From Hondaea fermentalgiana (lineage: Eukaryota; Sar; Bigyra; Thraustochytrida; Thraustochytriidae), in contig NPFB01000076.1 of the NCBI GenBank assembly GCA_014084085.1, positions 55,269 through 104,850 on the forward strand: a stretch of 49,582 bases of DNA. The letters are read 5' to 3'. Positions 28,723 through 37,402 of this stretch are shown piece by piece; position 1 is the stretch's first letter, and the number at the start of each line of letters is the position of its first letter. The notes below the pieces were generated by a model, which made no database searches, was not told where the DNA came from, and saw only the letters and a program-made list of their open reading frames with translations. A program made the position numbers and the translations under genes.

Positions 28723-29342
28723 GCGGAAAGGGCTTCATCGCCTTCCGCCGCCCTTGCCCGCATTTCAAAAACCCAGTTTGAAGCCAAAATAATCTGTCCG
28801 TTCTATTCCCGTTCCTTTCCGGCGCAGCTTGGCTTGCTTTCCCCAGCTTTCCGGGGTCCCGGCCGTTCTTTCCGGCGGCTCGAGGTTTGTATCTTTCTCT
28901 CGCGCCCTATTCTCCACTTCCGGGCGATTCCGTCCACTTGCGCCGCCGGAAGGTTGGGTTTGCGGGGGCGGAGGGGAAAGTAGGCTATAGCCGGAGAAAG
29001 CGGAAAGCGGGGAGAAGGCGACCTCGAGCGATGGAGGCATCGAGAAACACAGAACAGACGCACGACTCGCGCGAGCACGGACGCACGCACGCGAGCGCGC
29101 GGAGGAGCGGAGCGAGGCCCCTCGCGCGAGGCGGGCGCGGCAGGGGCGCGGCAGGCGCGGCGGCCAGCGCGCGCGCGCGCGCGCGGCGGAGCGGGCGATC
29201 CCGGGGTCCGCGGCTCGGCATCTGCGGCATCGACGACGCCGACGAGCACGCGCAAAAGCTCGAGCTGCGCGAAGAGCGGCAGAAACAGCGCCAGAGCGCG
29301 GCGGCAGGGAGACGCGCGAGGACGCGGACGAGGAGAGGCACG

Positions 29343-31217
29343 ATGATGAAGACCGCGCTCGCAGCGATCCCCAGGTCGAAGGCGGCGGCAGCGGAGAGTG
29401 GCGCGCTGGCCAGGGCGCTTCGCGCAGGCGCCGCCGCCAAGGCGCAAGAAGCGCTGCCCTCGCGCGCCGCGGCGACGGCCGGCGCGGAGGCCGAGGGCGC
29501 CTTCGCGCGCACAGGACTCGTACGCGGACTTGCCACGCGGGCCTCGGCATCCCCCGCGCCGAAGGCTGCGCTCGCGCAGCAAAAGGCCAGTGTAAGCCTC
29601 GCCTGGGAGCACCTCGCGCAGCTCGCGGCCAAGGACGAGGAGGACGGCGAGAAGAAGAAGAAGGACAAGGAGGAGGTCGACAGCGCCAAGGCCACCAAGG
29701 AGACCGAGGAGGAAAAAGAGGGCGGCGAAGATGACGACGACGACGATGACGACGATGAAGACGAGCTCGCCGCCGCCGCCGCCGCGATGCTCGGCGACAG
29801 CAAGCTGTCCGGCCTCCTGAACCAGACCCCGCTCAAGCCGAGTGAGATCGTGAGCGAGCTGGACAAGCACATTGTGGGCCAACGCGAGGCGAAGCGGTCC
29901 GTGGCGATTGCTCTGCGCAACCGCTGGCGGCGCCTGCAGCTTGGCGAGGACCTCCGGGACGAGGTCCAGCCGAAAAACATTCTCATGATTGGCCCCACGG
30001 GCTGCGGCAAGACAGAGATTGCGAGGAGGCTCGCGAAGCTGGCTCAGGCGCCCTTTGTCAAGGTCGAGGCGACCAAGTTCACGGAAGTTGGTTTTCACGG
30101 CCGCGACGTCGACAAGATCATCCAGGACCTTGTCGAGTCGAGCATGCAGATCACGAAGCAGATCAAGATGGAGGCCCAAGCCCGCGAGGTGGAGCGCGCC
30201 GTAGAGGCGCAGATTCTCGACATTCTCACGGGCAAGAGCAGCAAGGCGACGCGCAAGTCCTTTCGCGAGCTTCTTCGCAAGGGCGAGCTCGACAAGCACA
30301 GCATTACCATCGAGGCCCCGGCGCAGGGACCTCCTGGCGGCCAGTTCCCCGTGGCGATCGAGGGCAACTCGCCCAACCCGGTCCAGATGAACCAGCTCTT
30401 TGCGCAGCTCGGCAAGATGATGGGCGGCCAGAAGAAGGAGCGCCGCAAGATGACCATCGCGGAGGCCAAGCGCGTGCTGGCTGACATGGAGATGGACCAG
30501 CGCCTCGAGAACGTGGACATGACCAAGGAAGCGATTCACCTCGCCGAGCAGAACGGCATCGTCTTCATTGACGAGATCGACAAGATCGTGAGCGGCGACT
30601 CGCGCAGCTCTGCCGACGCCTCGGCCGAGGGCGTGCAGCGCGACCTGCTCCCTCTCATCGAGGGCTCCGTCATCAACACCAAGCACGGCAACGTGAACAC
30701 GAACCATGTGCTTTTCATCACCTCGGGCGCCTTCCACCTTTCGTCCCCCTCGGATCTCCTTCCCGAGCTCCAGGGCCGCCTTCCCATCCGCGTTGAGCTC
30801 CAGGGGCTCACCGAGAAGGACCTTTACCGCATCCTCACCGTGCCGCAGGCCAACCTCGTGACCCAGCAGATCAACTTGCTGCGCACCGAGGGTGTCGAGG
30901 TCAAGTTTGCCGCCGACGCCATCGAGTACATGGCCCACATTGCCGCCGAGGTCAACAACACGATTGAGAACATTGGCGCGCGTCGCCTGCACACCATCAT
31001 GGAGCGCGTTGTGGAGGAGATCTCCTTCTTCGCTCCTGAGCTGATCGAGCACTTCAAGAACGGCTCCGATCTCGAGGACCCGGAGCTCGCCAAGACCTAC
31101 AAGGTGGAGGCTGGTGAGGGCGATGATCTCCCTACCATCACGATCACCAAGGATATTGTGGCGAGCAAGATTGGCGATTTGCTGCAAGAGTCTGATTTTG
31201 ATCGCTTCATCCTTTAG
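29343..31217 (+). CDS. hslU: Mitochondrial HslU (ClpY) AAA+ unfoldase
   Basis: The signature HIVGQREAKRSVAIALRNRW, Walker A GPTGCGKT (residues 217-224), Walker B IVFIDE (Glu411), the inserted I-domain and the C-terminal SDFDRFIL (needed in the family to activate the HslV peptidase) identify HslU. I start at the double ATG 29343/29346 (624 residues) because it exposes an Arg/Ala/Ser-rich, acid-poor leader typical of mitochondrial import. An ATG at 29031 in the same frame is an alternative. Between leader and AAA+ core there is a Lys/Glu linker with a run of nine Asp, absent from bacterial HslU. The pore-loop motif, GYVG in bacteria, is GFHG (residues 250-253). HslU feeds unfolded proteins to HslV in the matrix; no hslV gene lies in this window. 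Confidence 0.95.
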   Translation: MMKTALAAIPRSKAAAAESGALARALRAGAAAKAQEALPSRAAATAGAEAEGAFARTGLVRGLATRASASPAPKAALAQQKASVSLAWEHLAQLAAKDEEDGEKKKKDKEEVDSAKATKETEEEKEGGEDDDDDDDDDEDELAAAAAAMLGDSKLSGLLNQTPLKPSEIVSELDKHIVGQREAKRSVAIALRNRWRRLQLGEDLRDEVQPKNILMIGPTGCGKTEIARRLAKLAQAPFVKVEATKFTEVGFHGRDVDKIIQDLVESSMQITKQIKMEAQAREVERAVEAQILDILTGKSSKATRKSFRELLRKGELDKHSITIEAPAQGPPGGQFPVAIEGNSPNPVQMNQLFAQLGKMMGGQKKERRKMTIAEAKRVLADMEMDQRLENVDMTKEAIHLAEQNGIVFIDEIDKIVSGDSRSSADASAEGVQRDLLPLIEGSVINTKHGNVNTNHVLFITSGAFHLSSPSDLLPELQGRLPIRVELQGLTEKDLYRILTVPQANLVTQQINLLRTEGVEVKFAADAIEYMAHIAAEVNNTIENIGARRLHTIMERVVEEISFFAPELIEHFKNGSDLEDPELAKTYKVEAGEGDDLPTITITKDIVASKIGDLLQESDFDRFIL

Positions 31218-31672
31218 TTCCTTCTTACTTCTTTTCTCCATCCTTTATTCCTCCTACCTTAAGGTTATAACCCGCGAGACCTGTAGACATGATCTCCCCA
31301 TTGGGCTGACTAACTCTTTTCCTTTTGTTTCTAGATCTGCCCGTTTGGGTCCCGGATTTTTTCCTTTTCTCCAGAAAAGACCATTCGTTCAAGACGCAAT
31401 ATGACAGAGGTTGTTCTTCTTTCCCTTGGCCCACGTGCACACATCTAATGTATGTGGGGATTCTCAGACCTTTTGCTTCTCAGGCCTCGGCGGCAGATTT
31501 CAGGAAAAATTCCGGGCAACTCGAACGTTTTCGTATGCAGTCCATTGGCAGCTCAAAAGGCGCGAAGTCAACAAATCGGCTAACACTTCGCCACGCTTGC
31601 CCTAGTACGAGACGATTCGATCTTCTCTGCCACGAGAGGAGAAGACAAGAGAAGAGAGATAGCGAAGAAGGC
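31218..31672. other. Convergent 3' spacer between hslU and the MIC19-like gene
   Basis: 455 bp of A/T-richer, pyrimidine-rich sequence between two stop codons facing each other. It presumably holds both 3' UTRs. No gene is supported. Confidence 0.5.
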
Positions 31673-32212
31673 TCAGCTTTCGCTCTTCACGCAAGCCTCG
31701 AATTGGCGAATCAAGTCCTCGCATTCCTCAAAAGACCGATTCACGCGCAAGCACTCGACCGAGGCTGCTTGGGCGGCGGCGCAAGGTCCTTCTGCGGGCG
31801 ATGTCGCACGCCGCGAGCGAGCAGCCTCGGAGCCCTCGCCGCCACGCTCGGCACTCTTGATCAAACTATCTAGCTCCGCGGCAGCCATTTTCTCCTGCCG
31901 GGAAAGGTTCACAAACGCAAGCCGTTCCTGCTCGCGTCTCTCGCGCTCTAATCGCTCCGCTTCGGCAAGATGCGCCTCGATACCATCTCCACCGTCCTCC
32001 TCCTCGTCCTCGTCCTCGTCTTCTTCGTCGTCGGGTCTGCCCTGCAGCCTGCGGACGAGCTCTGGCGAAAAGACCATGTTGAAGCCTTCTTCTTCGGGGA
32101 CATCCCCTTCCTCGTCCTCCTCCACCTCCTCGTCCTCCTCTACATCGACATCCTCCTCCACAAAGTCGTCCTCGACGTCGTCTTCACGCGCGCTGCTGGC
32201 CCTGTTGCCCAT
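31673..32212 (-). CDS. MIC19/CHCHD3-like MICOS subunit with acidic insertion
   Basis: A 179-residue protein. It starts MGNRASS, a good N-myristoylation signal (Gly2, Ser6). Two very acidic stretches (residues 9-42 and 61-76) flank FNMVFSPELVRRLQ, which resembles the short conserved segment of CHCHD3/CHCHD6. A charged coiled coil follows at about 79-115. The C-terminus is a CHCH domain with perfect twin CX9C motifs (Cys144-Cys154 and Cys164-Cys174). MIC19 is myristoylated, imported to the intermembrane space and holds MICOS at cristae junctions; the same layout here supports that role. The acidic stretches are unusual. A different CX9C protein remains possible. It is divergent from the gene at 32626. 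Confidence 0.75.
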   Translation of the reverse strand: MGNRASSAREDDVEDDFVEEDVDVEEDEEVEEDEEGDVPEEEGFNMVFSPELVRRLQGRPDDEEDEDEDEEEDGGDGIEAHLAEAERLERERREQERLAFVNLSRQEKMAAAELDSLIKSAERGGEGSEAARSRRATSPAEGPCAAAQAASVECLRVNRSFEECEDLIRQFEACVKSES

Positions 32213-32625
32213 GTTTGATGAACGAGCCTCTGCTGCCCTTCCCTTTCCTCTCCGAGAGGAGAGGCTCGTGCTTTACGTGCTCGCGCGAGCAGTGCTTGCT
32301 AGCCTGGCTCGCCGCCTGAGTTTTCTCCTTCGCCTCGCCTCGTTTCGCCTCAAGTCGAGCGGCAGGACGAGATGGGATTGCTCCACGCGACGACTCGACT
32401 CACTCGACTCGACTCGCTCGACTCGGGCCCCTGCCGGGTTAGGTTTGCAGGGCCCAGGTTAGGTTGCCTCGACGCGGGTTTCGACTTCGAAGCAATCAAT
32501 CAACGGATAATAAATAAAAGAGGAGGAGGCAGCAAGAATTGCAGCAGCCGCAGCAGCACGTGCACGAGCATCGAAGAAGTGGCGAAGAGGAAAGAAAAAG
32601 GCTCGGTCGATCGCGGATCACGCTG
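32213..32625. promoter_or_regulatory. Divergent promoter: MIC19-like and pseudophosphatase genes
   Basis: A 413-bp spacer containing an impure (CGACT)n pentamer tract (32391-32426) and two GGTTAGGTT boxes 20 bp apart (32437 and 32457). These may be regulatory, but nothing in the sequence proves it. A frame runs into the downstream gene from a TTG at 32539. Confidence 0.4.
32391..32426 (+). repeat. (CGACT)n pentamer tract
   Basis: An impure repeat of CGACT/CGCTCGACT words in the divergent promoter. Confidence 0.8.
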
Positions 32626-35600
32626 ATGGACGGTAGCATGGGTCTTGATGACGGTCATGACATAGGAGACGATGGGCAAGACGTGGCCGCTGCAGGAACC
32701 TCTTCGCACGCAAGTCTGGCGAGCGCACATAGCAACGGAAAGCGAAACATGAGCCGAAATAGTATTGATGAAAGCCAACAACGTTCCGATGCAGACAGTC
32801 GTCGCGTTATCGGCAGCAGTCTAGAACACTCTGACAGCGGCAAATCTGCTTCCGGTCGTGAATCTCGTCTCCATGCAGGCGTCTTCGACAAAGAAAGCGT
32901 GAACAGCTATTCCGGAGCCAGCAATGTAATTGATGAAAGCGATCAACGACCAGACATTGTAGAGAGCGGTGATGACTCATTGCAATCAGCCGAGAACATC
33001 AAAGCTCGTTCCAGCCATGGTCAGGACGATGAAACAAAAGCTGAAGAAAAGGAATCGATCTCAGGCCATCGTGTTTTCGTCAATTCTTCTCATTCTTCAG
33101 GACGTCAGCATAGCAATTCTCGTGAGAGCATCAATGATATCGAGATGAATGAAGAGGAGAGCGAAGAAAAGGAGGCGAATGTCATTCCTGATATTCAGAA
33201 CCAGAACGAATATGCCGAAGAAATTGCAGATACAAAAGAGGCTAAGATTGACGCGACCATAATCAGGCTATCGCTACCTGAGACTCCTGAGGCAAACGCG
33301 GTCACGGTCACATCAGAGCCTGAAAGTCTATCAATATCAAGTGTAACCCAGGCAAAGAAAGGCAGACCATGGTTCGCGACAAAAGACACAGAAGTCACAC
33401 GTCGACTCCGTGCTCTTTTAGAGAACCAAAATGAGGACGAGCGCTACATTGAAGAAAGTGCTTTCCACTTTGAGCGCCGGGGGATCAATCGTCTTTTCTC
33501 CAACGATGACGAACGCGTTGACTTTTGGTCTTCGACAGGATTCCACGATGAAACTCCGCGACCTAAGATGGTTACGACCATCAAGGCTTCGCGACCTGAA
33601 CGACATTTTCTCAAAGGCGATGTGGTAATCTTTCCAAACCCACGACGGGCGCTCGACGCGCCTCGAGCAGGCAGACGAAGCGCCGAGTGGACCGGTCGCG
33701 TCGTGAGTTCACCCTACAATCTCGAAGTGAGCGTGCGCGCTCAGCGCGCAGCCCAGCTTGCCTCCCACACGCCTCCACCTCCCTCCGTTGTTCGGCGAGG
33801 GAGCCAAGGCGACGATTTGTACAAGGTCGAAGTTGTGGCAAAACGCATCCTGGGAGGGATTCTCGGTGCCCAAGACCATGAGCATGATAAGATTATTGCC
33901 GACTACCAGGCTTCAAGACGGTCACGTGATGGTGGACGCAGACGTCGCGCAAATTTTGAGCTCCTACATGTTAGCGTGCTCGAGTCTCCCGACGAAACGA
34001 GGAGACGAAAGTTGCTCCATGTTGTGAAAAGTTGGCTATTGCGCTTCCTTCGCCGCGCCCTTGATTTCTGGACCACCGAAGTTCGTGCGCAGCGACGCGA
34101 GGAGCAACGGAACACGGCCGCGACCTGCATCCAGAGTTTTTGGCGGTGCGTCCTCTCGCGCAGACTCTCGCTCGAGAAACGCATCGCTGCACAGCTGGCT
34201 GCGGACCAAAGACGCCGTGAAAGAGAACGTCGTGAGGAGGAGGAGCGGCAACGTGCGGCCAAAGCTGCGCGCGAGGCATATTTGCGCGAGCATGGCGTCT
34301 CACGCGACGGTGTGCGATTCTTCGAGACCCAAGAAGAGATGGACGCTTTCTATGTCCGCATGGAGCGCATGTGCGCACGTATCGAGAAGCAAGTCGAGAA
34401 ATTGGCGTCGGGACTCAAGATAGAGGCCTTGAGGCGCTGGCGATACTACTTGCGCCACGTCCTTCCACCGCTTCACCTCGATGTCGACGCGCTTTCGAAA
34501 GACGTGGGTGGATTACAAGACATGCTAGTTCGTGAGCTTTCCGACGAACGGGCTGCAGATGAACTTGGAGACTTGGACTCCAAACTTTCCAAGATTGCCG
34601 CGCGGCAGGCAACGCAAGGAAATGCTGTGCGTGAAAACACAAATCAGGAGGCGCCCTGGCACGCCGCCTTGGGTTCGAGGCTACCCGGATTGCCAACTGT
34701 GGGTGCGCACTTGTCGCATCTGGGCAAGATTGTCATCGATGACATGACGCAGTACGAAAAGTTTCGGGACTTCCAGCGCGGTCCAACTGATTCGACGGCG
34801 TGGCTTCTCAAGGGAGCGTACGCAAAGGTTCTTTTTGGCGCCTATCCGTCTGGCCAGGCGTTCAAGCGAGACCGAAAAATTACGAGTCGAAGCGGGGCTA
34901 TTGCATCTGTCCTCATGGCCGGTGTCGATACCTTTGTTTGTCTTCTCAATCCGGAAGAAGTTCGACGCATGACAGATGAGCATTTACACGGTCTACAGTT
35001 TAACGAGGAGGCTGACGAGATTTGCGCCGAAATTCGGCGTGAGCTGAGTGTCGGCGTCGCCGCCACCAAGGAGGCCCTCGATGGCGCATCACAGCGCGCG
35101 GCACGAGGACGCAAGGTAGGCTATGGACGTCCGCAGCAGGAAGCGCTCGATCGTGCCGAGTCAAATCGACTTCAAGAGTATCGCAAGGCCAAGGCTAATC
35201 TCGACAACTTTTCGGAAAAATTGCAGCATGTTTTCTTTCCTATGCCCAGAGGCGGGGGGCACACGCGTCCCGAAGACGACGCGCGTCTCTTGCAATTTTC
35301 TCGCGACCTCGAGTTGCGGCTTCGTCGTCAGGAGCGTCTGTATGTATTTTCCATGGGTGGTTCGGGTCGCGCAGGCGTCGTGGCGTCGATTTTGCTCGGG
35401 CGGCTTTACGGCCTTGAACCGATGCAGGCGCTGCGACGTGTGCAGCGCTATCATGATACCATGTCGCGTTTTAAGGGCGAACGTTCAGAGGCCGTTCCCA
35501 CGTGCCCGCGGTCCCTAGCCCAACGTACGCAGGTCGCTCGAGTCCTTGAGCTTGGGGGGGATGCTGCCATGGATACCATTGTTGATCGCGCTTGGGCAAA

Positions 35601-35739
35601 GTCGCCACGTGAGGAGTCGACTGCCGAGAGAGACGTAGTGCATACATTGAGATACAGAACAGCATGTGCGCGAGGAGGACTGCTGCCTTCTCCGGTCAAA
35701 CCCTCGTCATCGCGTCCAAATGCACCAGAGGGGTTTTGA
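32626..35739 (+). CDS. IQ-motif/coiled-coil protein with C-terminal pseudo-phosphatase domain
   Basis: The longer frame begins at a TTG (32539); I start at the ATG at 32626 (1037 residues). Residues 1-230 are Ser/Asp/Glu-rich and probably disordered. Residues about 499-515 form an IQ motif (CIQSFWRCVLSRR), a calmodulin-type binding site, followed by an Arg/Glu coiled coil. From about 725 the sequence resembles a tyrosine/dual-specificity phosphatase: VLFGAYPSG, VDTFVCLLNPEEV, FFPMPRGG, then YVFSMGGSGRAG. In the last motif the catalytic HC is FS, so Cys is Ser909 while the Arg (915) remains. An active enzyme needs the Cys, so this is probably a pseudophosphatase that binds rather than hydrolyses phosphoresidues. 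The TIR and ROCO genes are not adjacent. Confidence 0.8.
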   Translation: MDGSMGLDDGHDIGDDGQDVAAAGTSSHASLASAHSNGKRNMSRNSIDESQQRSDADSRRVIGSSLEHSDSGKSASGRESRLHAGVFDKESVNSYSGASNVIDESDQRPDIVESGDDSLQSAENIKARSSHGQDDETKAEEKESISGHRVFVNSSHSSGRQHSNSRESINDIEMNEEESEEKEANVIPDIQNQNEYAEEIADTKEAKIDATIIRLSLPETPEANAVTVTSEPESLSISSVTQAKKGRPWFATKDTEVTRRLRALLENQNEDERYIEESAFHFERRGINRLFSNDDERVDFWSSTGFHDETPRPKMVTTIKASRPERHFLKGDVVIFPNPRRALDAPRAGRRSAEWTGRVVSSPYNLEVSVRAQRAAQLASHTPPPPSVVRRGSQGDDLYKVEVVAKRILGGILGAQDHEHDKIIADYQASRRSRDGGRRRRANFELLHVSVLESPDETRRRKLLHVVKSWLLRFLRRALDFWTTEVRAQRREEQRNTAATCIQSFWRCVLSRRLSLEKRIAAQLAADQRRRERERREEEERQRAAKAAREAYLREHGVSRDGVRFFETQEEMDAFYVRMERMCARIEKQVEKLASGLKIEALRRWRYYLRHVLPPLHLDVDALSKDVGGLQDMLVRELSDERAADELGDLDSKLSKIAARQATQGNAVRENTNQEAPWHAALGSRLPGLPTVGAHLSHLGKIVIDDMTQYEKFRDFQRGPTDSTAWLLKGAYAKVLFGAYPSGQAFKRDRKITSRSGAIASVLMAGVDTFVCLLNPEEVRRMTDEHLHGLQFNEEADEICAEIRRELSVGVAATKEALDGASQRAARGRKVGYGRPQQEALDRAESNRLQEYRKAKANLDNFSEKLQHVFFPMPRGGGHTRPEDDARLLQFSRDLELRLRRQERLYVFSMGGSGRAGVVASILLGRLYGLEPMQALRRVQRYHDTMSRFKGERSEAVPTCPRSLAQRTQVARVLELGGDAAMDTIVDRAWAKSPREESTAERDVVHTLRYRTACARGGLLPSPVKPSSSRPNAPEGF

Positions 35740-35851
35740 CTTGCATGTCTTCGAAAATGAGTGTATTATGATCATAACATCATTTTGTTGGGAAACAGGG
35801 CAAACATGATCGCTGTATCAAACATGTACAAGGGAGAACTTACATTATCCG

Positions 35852-36913
35852 CTAGGCCCAGATTCCAATCACTGCGAGTGCAGTCACTCCAATTGTTACC
35901 CCGAGAAATGCCAATATTGGGTACAGGATCGGAGCGCGCTGCAGCCCATGGCTGTCCACGATCCATGGCAAAAGAATGCTAATCATACCCAAGTAGACAA
36001 GGATGCCGCCGCAAAAGGAGTTGAAGATACCAATGAGAAGAGCTACCGAGGCGTTTTCTTCGTTGTGCGTGCTGTGAGCACCGATCCCAAGGGCCACACC
36101 AATTGGCGTTGTAAGTGTGAACGCTGCGCACATTGTGAGCATTTTTGACGTGGAAATTTTAGCGTCTTGGATGACTTCGGCGAGCGCGAACCCTTCGAAG
36201 AATTGATGAAAGCAAATTGCAATTAGAAGTGCAAGCCATGCTGTTGAATCCTGTAAGCCAAGGTCAACGCCAATCAGAACACTATGGCTGAGAAGATTGA
36301 TCTCGAGGAGGACAACGCTAAACACGGATGATGATTGCGGTCTCCCGTTTTCCTCTTCATCCTCTTCACTTTGAAGCAGTCTGAGAGTCTCGCCGCTTTC
36401 AATGCCATGACTATGCCCGTGACCCGTTCTTCGCAGATCTGGCAGCTTGGCGACAGGTACTATGTTTCTCACACCTTGTCTGCGCACAAAGAGGTCCGCG
36501 GCGGCGCTGAGGAAGATTCCCGTCAATGCAAAAATGTAGGTCCATCCTTCGTACGTGTCCCATTTGGCCTTCTCAAAGTACTCTCCGGCCTCATTGATGA
36601 GGTGAATCGTGGCTGTCGTGAGAATAACGCCGCAACCGATTCCTTTGAACAGCACAACGAGGCTGACCACGCCTTCCAGGCTGCATCCGATGCGATCTGC
36701 CTTGTTTAATGCAAAAGATGCCCCAAGTCCCAACGCCGAGCTAAGTAGCACGGCAAAGAGACCCACGACTTGCTCGGCCTCGTTGTACGGCCCTGAAGCG
36801 TGCTCATTCGGGCTCATCACCTTGTCGAGCATCGTCAGTGTTTCTTTCTTTTCGTTGACCCTCTCGATCACTGCCTTTCGATTTTGCATGCATTGCTTCG
36901 CGTGCGTACGCAT
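35852..36913 (-). CDS. ZIP-family divalent metal transporter (first of a tandem pair)
   Basis: A 353-residue multipass protein. It has a cytosolic or luminal N-terminal extension of about 40 residues, then about eight hydrophobic helices. TM4 carries HSVLIGVDLGL and TM5 [11 protein letters not shown], the metal-binding His/Glu motifs of ZIP (SLC39) transporters. The loop between TM3 and TM4 holds the His-rich GHGHSHG, typical of zinc or iron sensing in the family. It imports Zn, Fe or similar metals into the cytosol; the substrate cannot be read from sequence. It converges with the pseudophosphatase gene and lies in tandem with the paralogue at 37403. The ATG start is clear. Confidence 0.93.
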   Translation of the reverse strand: MRTHAKQCMQNRKAVIERVNEKKETLTMLDKVMSPNEHASGPYNEAEQVVGLFAVLLSSALGLGASFALNKADRIGCSLEGVVSLVVLFKGIGCGVILTTATIHLINEAGEYFEKAKWDTYEGWTYIFALTGIFLSAAADLFVRRQGVRNIVPVAKLPDLRRTGHGHSHGIESGETLRLLQSEEDEEENGRPQSSSVFSVVLLEINLLSHSVLIGVDLGLQDSTAWLALLIAICFHQFFEGFALAEVIQDAKISTSKMLTMCAAFTLTTPIGVALGIGAHSTHNEENASVALLIGIFNSFCGGILVYLGMISILLPWIVDSHGLQRAPILYPILAFLGVTIGVTALAVIGIWA

Positions 36914-36934
36914 GTACGCAGGCTGAAGGGCGAC

Positions 36935-37132
36935 ATGATTGTTGGTGCACCTGCTGCTTTGTTCTCTGCGTTGCCGTCTACGGATCTGCAGATTCTTCGT
37001 CTTCCTTCGACTGCGGGAACCAATTTTTTATTTTTTGGATCATTGGACCAGCACGCGAGGTTCTACATCGGAGGCAACTGGGTGGTCGACTTCAACGACG
37101 TCAAAGTGCCTCACAATGGATTCGGGGCGTAA
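36935..37132 (+). CDS. Possible small protein, 65 aa
   Basis: An ATG frame begins 21 bp beyond the divergent ZIP start codon. The peptide has a protein-like composition, with codons ending mostly in C or G in the second half (FYIGGNWVVDFNDVKV). There is no recognised domain or signal peptide. It could be a small gene, a fragment, or the 5' flank of the ZIP gene read by chance. Confidence 0.25.
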   Translation: MIVGAPAALFSALPSTDLQILRLPSTAGTNFLFFGSLDQHARFYIGGNWVVDFNDVKVPHNGFGA

Positions 37133-37216
37133 CTGAACATGAACAAAACTTTCTTTTCAAGGTTTATGCTAGTGCATCTTGCAAAGGTCTACGTTTGTGT
37201 GGGTTAAATTCTCAAA

Positions 37217-37239
37217 GGGGGGGGGGGGGGGGGGGGGGG
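37217..37239 (+). repeat. Homopolymer (G)23
   Basis: An uninterrupted G run in the spacer between the ZIP paralogues, about 160 bp from the stop of the upstream ZIP gene. Confidence 0.9.
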
Positions 37240-37402
37240 AGAAGGAGGAGGGGTTGCTCCTCGATGGTGCAACGTAGGTATGCGCGTATACGTGTAAGAT
37301 GCAGAGATTTGTGGATGGAACACGCGCGGACAGCATCCGCTGTGTTTTCATCATATACTACCGTGTTTCTCTCAAAGCCTGCGGCTTTTTAAGGAATGCG
37401 CA

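Larger units (their letters stand above)
28009..29342. promoter_or_regulatory. Spacer and upstream region of hslU
   Basis: Contains a CAT/CAC-rich tract (28398-28470), two direct CGCAAGTGC boxes (28682, 28704) and an inverted one (28935). The 28860-29340 part is an open frame with Arg/Ala-rich peptide and may be 5' UTR. No independent gene is supported. Confidence 0.5.

Noticed and set aside
29031..29342. Upstream ATG for HslU at 29031
   Set aside because: In frame and possible, but the added peptide is Arg/Gly-rich low complexity; the double ATG at 29343 gives a better mitochondrial leader. Kept only as an alternative.
28803..31241. Long minus-strand open frame (812 codons) opposite hslU
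   Set aside because: It is the antisense shadow of a clearly identified gene in GC-rich sequence; its peptide is low-complexity Leu/Arg/Gly with no domain.
32437..32466. Telomere-like GGTTAGG words
   Set aside because: Only two copies, 20 bp apart, inside a divergent promoter; no tandem TTAGGG array.
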